Source: Streptomyces sp. CB00455 (lineage in GTDB: Bacteria > Actinomycetota > Actinomycetes > Streptomycetales > Streptomycetaceae). Taken from it: 64,000 bases of DNA. The notes beneath the pieces are model-generated. The model was not told the origin of the DNA. It did no database searches and saw only the letters and a list, made by a program, of their open reading frames with translations. The position numbers and the translations under genes were made by a program. The DNA is taken from assembly GCF_001905445.1 (NCBI RefSeq), contig NZ_LIVQ01000001.1, positions 558,001-622,000 of the forward strand. Reading direction: 5' to 3'. Positions 60,414 to 64,000 of the stretch are shown here, piece after piece. Within the stretch, counting starts at the first letter, position 1. Each line of letters begins with the position of its first letter.

Positions 60414-61014
60414 CGGCCGGGAAGATCCGGTCCAGGTGGTGGCGCAGGACCGCCGCGGCGGAATCCGGGGTGCGCTGGCCCACCAGGACGCTGGTGCCGA
60501 GCCCCGCCGACAGGGCGAGGAGGGTGATCGCCTCGGTCCGCGGGTCCGTGCCGGGGGCGGCCTGCCCCGCCTCGACGGCCTGTTCCAGGAGGCCGGTCAC
60601 GGCGTCTTCGGCGGCGTTCGGGGCGTCGATGAACGGCTGGGCGGCCAGCGCCGGATCCGTCAGCGCCAGTGCGGCGTACGCGGTGTAGACGATGTGAAAG
60701 GTACGGCCGGCCTCATCGGTGGGCAGCGCCTCCGCCAGCAGCGCCTCGATGGCCAAGCGGGGGCCGGGCTCCTCCCCGGCGGCCCGCATCCGCGCGGCGA
60801 CGCGGAGGCCGAAGCCTTCGGCGAGGTGGCGCAGCCCGTAGAGGAGGAGCTTCTCCTTCGTCTCGAAGTAGTACTGGACCAGGCGCAGGGATACCCCCGC
60901 CTCGGCCGCCACGTCGCGCATGCCGACCGCGTGGAGCCCGCGCCGGGCGGCGACGGCGACCAGGGCTTCCGCGATCTGGCTGCGCCGCTCCTCGTGGTCC
61001 ACGCGCTTCGGCAT
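60409..61014 (-). CDS. TetR-family regulator (BetI-like)
   Basis: A 201-residue TetR protein. MPKRVDHEERRSQIAEALVA, then DVAAEAGVSLRLVQYYFETK and EKLLLYGLRHLAEGF: the HTH ends with the classic VQYYF. The C-terminal ligand domain is helical. It is co-oriented and upstream of hypX by 250 bases; it may or may not regulate the hydrogenase. ATG at 61014. Confidence 0.88.
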   Translation of the reverse strand: MPKRVDHEERRSQIAEALVAVAARRGLHAVGMRDVAAEAGVSLRLVQYYFETKEKLLLYGLRHLAEGFGLRVAARMRAAGEEPGPRLAIEALLAEALPTDEAGRTFHIVYTAYAALALTDPALAAQPFIDAPNAAEDAVTGLLEQAVEAGQAAPGTDPRTEAITLLALSAGLGTSVLVGQRTPDSAAAVLRHHLDRIFPAA

Positions 61015-61301
61015 CCGGTCCGTCTCCGCCCGTCGGTGCGGCCCGCCCGCGGGGCCCCCGTGCAAATTTCATGGTACCGACGTACCAACGCCACCCCGTC
61101 ACGGGGCGGCGTGGAGGTGGACGCGCCGAGGGGAGTCGGCGAGCGCCCGCGGCAACCCCGGCCGGGGGCCACCCCCTCGGCGGGTCCGCCGGCAGGCCCG
61201 GCCGGCGGCCCCGCCGACGCCTGACCACTGCGGCGCCCCCGCCGGGCGCCGTGCGGCCGCTCGCACGGGGCGTTGTCAGACCCCTGCGCGAAGATCACGG
61301 C

Positions 61302-63413
61302 ATGACGACGACCACCCCTCCCGCCCTGGCCGGCCGCGACGAGTACGCGGATGCGATCGGCGCCGCCCTCAGGGCGTCCGCCGCGTATTACGGCAGCGGG
61401 GAATCCGCCCTGGACGACGCCTCGTTCGACCTGCTCCTCGGACTGATACGGGCCTACGAGGAGCGGTATCCGCAGCACGCCGACGTCGCGTCGCCCACGG
61501 GCAAGGTGGCGGGCGGGGCCGTGCCGGCCGGGGACGTGGCGCACACGGCGGCGATGCTCTCGCTGGGCAACGTCTTCGGCCCGCAGGAGCTGCTGGACTG
61601 GGAGGCCTCGCTCGTGCGGCGGCTCGGCGCGCCCGTCACGGGCGGGTACGCGGTGGAACTCAAGCTCGACGGGGCCTCGCTGGCCGCGCGCTACCGCGAC
61701 GGCCGGCTGGTCCAGCTCGTCACACGGGGCAACGGCGCCGGCGGCGAGGACGTCTCGCACGCGATCGGCACGATCACCGGTCTTCCCCGCGAGCTGGCCA
61801 CGGCCGCCTCGTTCGAGGTGCGCGGCGAAGTCCTGCTGACCACCGAGCAGTTCGAGCGGGCGAACGCCGTGCGCGCCGAGCACGGGGCCGGCCCCTTCTC
61901 CAATGCCCGCAACGGCGCGGCCGGCACGCTGCGGGCCAAGGGCCGCCCCTACACCGTGGAGATGAGCTTCTGGGCCTTCGGCGCGGTCGGCCAGGACGGC
62001 GGCGACACGCTCCCCGGCGCCACGCACGCCGAACTGATGGCGTACCTCGGCGCGGCCGGCGTGCGCACCGCTGCCGACACCCCCGCCGGTCTGACGGTGG
62101 TGGACACGATCGCCGGGGTGCAGGAGCAGGTCGACCGCATCGCCGCGCTCCGCCCCCGGCTGCCGTTCGGGATCGACGGGGTCGTCGTCAAGCTGAACGC
62201 CGTGGAGGAGCAGACGGCCGCCGGCAGCGGCTCGCGCCATCCGCACTGGGCGACGGCCTACAAACTGCCCGCCGCGCAGCGGCGCACCCGGTTGCTGGAG
62301 GTGACCTGGTCCGTGGGCCGCACGGGCGTGCTCGCGCCCACCGCGGTCCTCGAACCGGTGGAGATCGACGGTTCGGTGGTGCGGCACGCCACGCTCCACA
62401 ATCCCGCCGACATCGAGCGCCGGGGGCTGCGCATCGGGGACGTCGTGACCGTCTGCAAGGCAGGGGACGTCATACCGCGCGTGGAGGCTCCGGTCGTGGC
62501 TCTGCGCACCGGGCAGGAGCGGCCGGTCGAGCCGCCGGCCGTCTGCCCCGGCTGCGGCGGGGAGATCGACCGCTCCCAGGAGCGGTGGCGTTGCGCGCAG
62601 CCGGCCGACTGCGGGCGGATCGCAGCGGTCCTGTACGCCGCCGGGCGCGACCAGCTCGACATCGACGGCCTGGGCGAGAAGTACGTACGGGCGCTCGTCG
62701 AGGCGGGCGCGGTCCGGGACGTGGCGGACCTGTTCACGCTGGACCACGCCCGCCTCGCGCTGGCCGCCGGCAGCGACAAGCGGGCGGTGAGGCTGCGGGA
62801 GCAGATCGAGGCGGCCAAGGACCGGCCCCTGTCACGGGTGTTCTGCGCCCTCGGCGTCCTCGGCACCGGGCGCGGCATGTCCCGGCGGATCGCCCGCCAC
62901 TTCGGGACCATGGAGGCCGTCCGGGCCGCCGACGCGGCGGCGATGACGGCGGTGGAGCTGGTCGGCGACGCGAAGGCGGCGGCGATCGTCGCCCAGGTCG
63001 CGGCGCTCGGGCCGGTCATCGACAAGCTCGCGGCCGCCGGGGTCAACCTGACGGAGCCGCAGGCCGGGCCCCCTGTCGGGGCGGGCGCCGGTGAGGCGGG
63101 CGCCGGTGAGGCGGGGGCCGGTGGCGGTGCGGAGGACGGGGCCGCCGAAGGGGCCGCACCGCTGGCCGGCCAGACCGTGGTGGTCACCGGCCGGATGGCG
63201 GGTGCGCTCGCGGCCTACGACACCCGCGACAAGGTCCGCGAGCTGATCGAGCGCGCGGGCGGCAGGTCCGCGAGCGGCGTCTCGGGGCGGACGACCCTGC
63301 TCGTGGCCGGCGAGAAGGCGGGCGGCAAGGTGGCCAAGGCGCAGCAGGCCGGGATCGAGATCGTGGGCGAGGACGCCTTCGCCGAGCGGATCGCGGCCTT
63401 CCTCACCCGCTGA
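61302..63413 (+). CDS. ligA: NAD-dependent DNA ligase (LigA family)
   Basis: A 703-residue ligase with the full domain order. Adenylation domain with KLDG (Lys121, in YAVELKLDGASLAARYRDG); OB fold (VGRTGVLAPTAVLEPVEIDG); four-Cys zinc finger (CPGC...CAQPADC); HhH; and a C-terminal BRCT (about 620-703). It seals nicks using NAD. A repeated Gly/Ala/Glu linker (GAGEAGAGEAGAGGG) sits between HhH and BRCT and is encoded by tandem GGCGGGCGCCGGTGA. Streptomyces normally carries an essential ligA elsewhere; whether this is that gene or a second copy cannot be told here. The 287-base gap upstream (61015-61301) shows no gene. Confidence 0.93.
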   Translation: MTTTTPPALAGRDEYADAIGAALRASAAYYGSGESALDDASFDLLLGLIRAYEERYPQHADVASPTGKVAGGAVPAGDVAHTAAMLSLGNVFGPQELLDWEASLVRRLGAPVTGGYAVELKLDGASLAARYRDGRLVQLVTRGNGAGGEDVSHAIGTITGLPRELATAASFEVRGEVLLTTEQFERANAVRAEHGAGPFSNARNGAAGTLRAKGRPYTVEMSFWAFGAVGQDGGDTLPGATHAELMAYLGAAGVRTAADTPAGLTVVDTIAGVQEQVDRIAALRPRLPFGIDGVVVKLNAVEEQTAAGSGSRHPHWATAYKLPAAQRRTRLLEVTWSVGRTGVLAPTAVLEPVEIDGSVVRHATLHNPADIERRGLRIGDVVTVCKAGDVIPRVEAPVVALRTGQERPVEPPAVCPGCGGEIDRSQERWRCAQPADCGRIAAVLYAAGRDQLDIDGLGEKYVRALVEAGAVRDVADLFTLDHARLALAAGSDKRAVRLREQIEAAKDRPLSRVFCALGVLGTGRGMSRRIARHFGTMEAVRAADAAAMTAVELVGDAKAAAIVAQVAALGPVIDKLAAAGVNLTEPQAGPPVGAGAGEAGAGEAGAGGGAEDGAAEGAAPLAGQTVVVTGRMAGALAAYDTRDKVRELIERAGGRSASGVSGRTTLLVAGEKAGGKVAKAQQAGIEIVGEDAFAERIAAFLTR

Positions 63414-63665
63414 GCCGGTTGCGGTGGCCCGCTCCCCGGGCCCGGCGGCGGCCGTGACGACCTTGGTGACCGCCAGGACCGGCGGGGCCGGTGAGACCCA
63501 CCGGTGGCCGCAGGGGTCGAAGGCCACTACCACCGGTTCTCCGGGCCGCTGGCGCCAGGAGATCCGGTCCGGGGCGCCCTCGCACACCGGACAGCCGGGC
63601 AGCGGACCGGGCTCGGGGGAGCGCTCGGGTGCGGCCACGAGCGGGGTGGGGTGCGGATCGCGCAT
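63414..63665 (-). CDS. Possible small zinc-binding protein; 3' end unresolved
   Basis: An ATG at 63665 opens a frame with coding-like bias: MRDPHPTPLVAAPERSPEPG, then LPGCPVCEGAPDRISWRQRP and PVVVAFDPCGHRWVSPAPP. The C-x-x-C and C-x-x-H pairs suggest a zinc ribbon. But no stop occurs before the frame runs antisense deep into ligA (to 62832). Either the gene has lost its stop, or it is frameshifted near 63420; I give only the part outside ligA. Confidence 0.4.
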
Positions 63666-63874
63666 GAGGGCTCCCTGGTCGTGCGGGGGGACTGATCGCG
63701 TGCCATGGACCGGTCCCCGTCCGCACGGGCGGATCCTCCAGTGTTCCGGCTGGTCGGAGGTGTGACCGACCGGTGTGTTCCGGTCCTCTCCAGGGCCCTT
63801 GGTGACCGCCCGCGCCCGCCGCCGGGCCCGGGCTCCACCGCGGCCCGTACGGGACGGGACGCCGGCACGGGGCC

Positions 63875-64000
63875 GGAACCGTACGTACGGAAGCGCCGCC
63901 GAGCCGGGACCGTACGTACGGAAGCGCCGGCCGAGCCGGAACCATACGTGCGAAGACGCCTGCCGAGCCCGGACCGGACGTGCGAAGGCGCCGACGGGCG
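63875..64000. repeat. Four degenerate 31-32-bp direct repeats at the right edge
   Basis: Units start at about 63875, 63906, 63938 and 63970 (GGAACCGTACGTACGGAAGC core plus GCCGCCGAGCC). The first two are nearly identical and contain the palindrome CCGTACGTACGG; the last two are diverged. The array runs off the window. No spacers, so not a CRISPR. The other bases of 63666-64000 show no convincing gene. Confidence 0.75.

Noticed and set aside
63875..64000. CRISPR array at the right edge
   Set aside because: Units are contiguous and degenerate; the whole 31-32 bp is repeated, leaving no spacers.

Overview
The window looks like chromosomal DNA from a Streptomyces species or very close relative. 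The evidence is very high GC with strong third-position G/C bias, a rodlin gene (aerial-hypha surface protein), many Streptomyces-type DUF proteins, GTG/TTG starts, and an actinobacterial-type uptake [NiFe]-hydrogenase locus. Integrase, transposase, phage structural genes and CRISPR arrays were not seen. Assignments come from reading translated sequence and motifs; no database search was run.

Layout. 1-8.8 kb: left-truncated L,D-transpeptidase, sulfite-oxidase-like molybdoenzyme, initiator tRNA with its terminator, a VOC protein, an ArsR-type regulator divergent from an aldo/keto reductase, a decayed ECF-sigma/mannosyltransferase fusion, a PRC-barrel protein, a 2-hydroxyacid dehydrogenase and a LysR regulator. 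8.9-12.5 kb: a very large secreted protein carrying two different zinc peptidase domains (M4 and M28). 12.7-23 kb: small regulators and secreted proteins (degenerate receiver, rodlin, serine hydrolase, PhzF, lipoprotein, acyltransferase, and a D,D-carboxypeptidase with a 450-residue acidic head). 23.4-30.5 kb: a coupled exported vWA/partner pair, DUF6204, an FAD monooxygenase, the divergent ohr/ohrR peroxide module and a HhH-PHP protein. 30.5-34.2 kb: a phenolic-lipid-type type III polyketide synthase operon (srsA-srsB-srsC-like) with a divergent UbiA-family gene. 34.4-45 kb: mixed housekeeping and envelope genes, including an HNH lipoprotein, M64 peptidase, XRE-TPR regulator and several DUF membrane proteins.

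45-60.2 kb is one long minus-strand operon read from hypX through hhyS and hhyL (high-affinity group 1h hydrogenase), a NifU-like protein, DUF5947, DUF6084, a 504-residue unknown, a maturation protease, a DUF6893 small protein, and hypA-B-F-C-D-E. Six consecutive junctions use a four-base stop/start overlap. The set contains everything expected to build the NiFe(CN)2CO site in air: HypX for CO, HypE/F for cyanide, HypC/D for assembly, HypA/B for nickel and a protease for the large subunit. It also contains several proteins of unknown role. 60.4-64 kb: a TetR regulator, an NAD-dependent DNA ligase, and a repeat-bearing right edge.

The most unusual items are the M4-M28 double peptidase, the undescribed accessory proteins locked into the hydrogenase operon, a hairpin over the hypA ribosome binding site, the paired vWA exported proteins, the acidic-headed carboxypeptidase, and the sigma-factor/mannosyltransferase fusion pseudogene.
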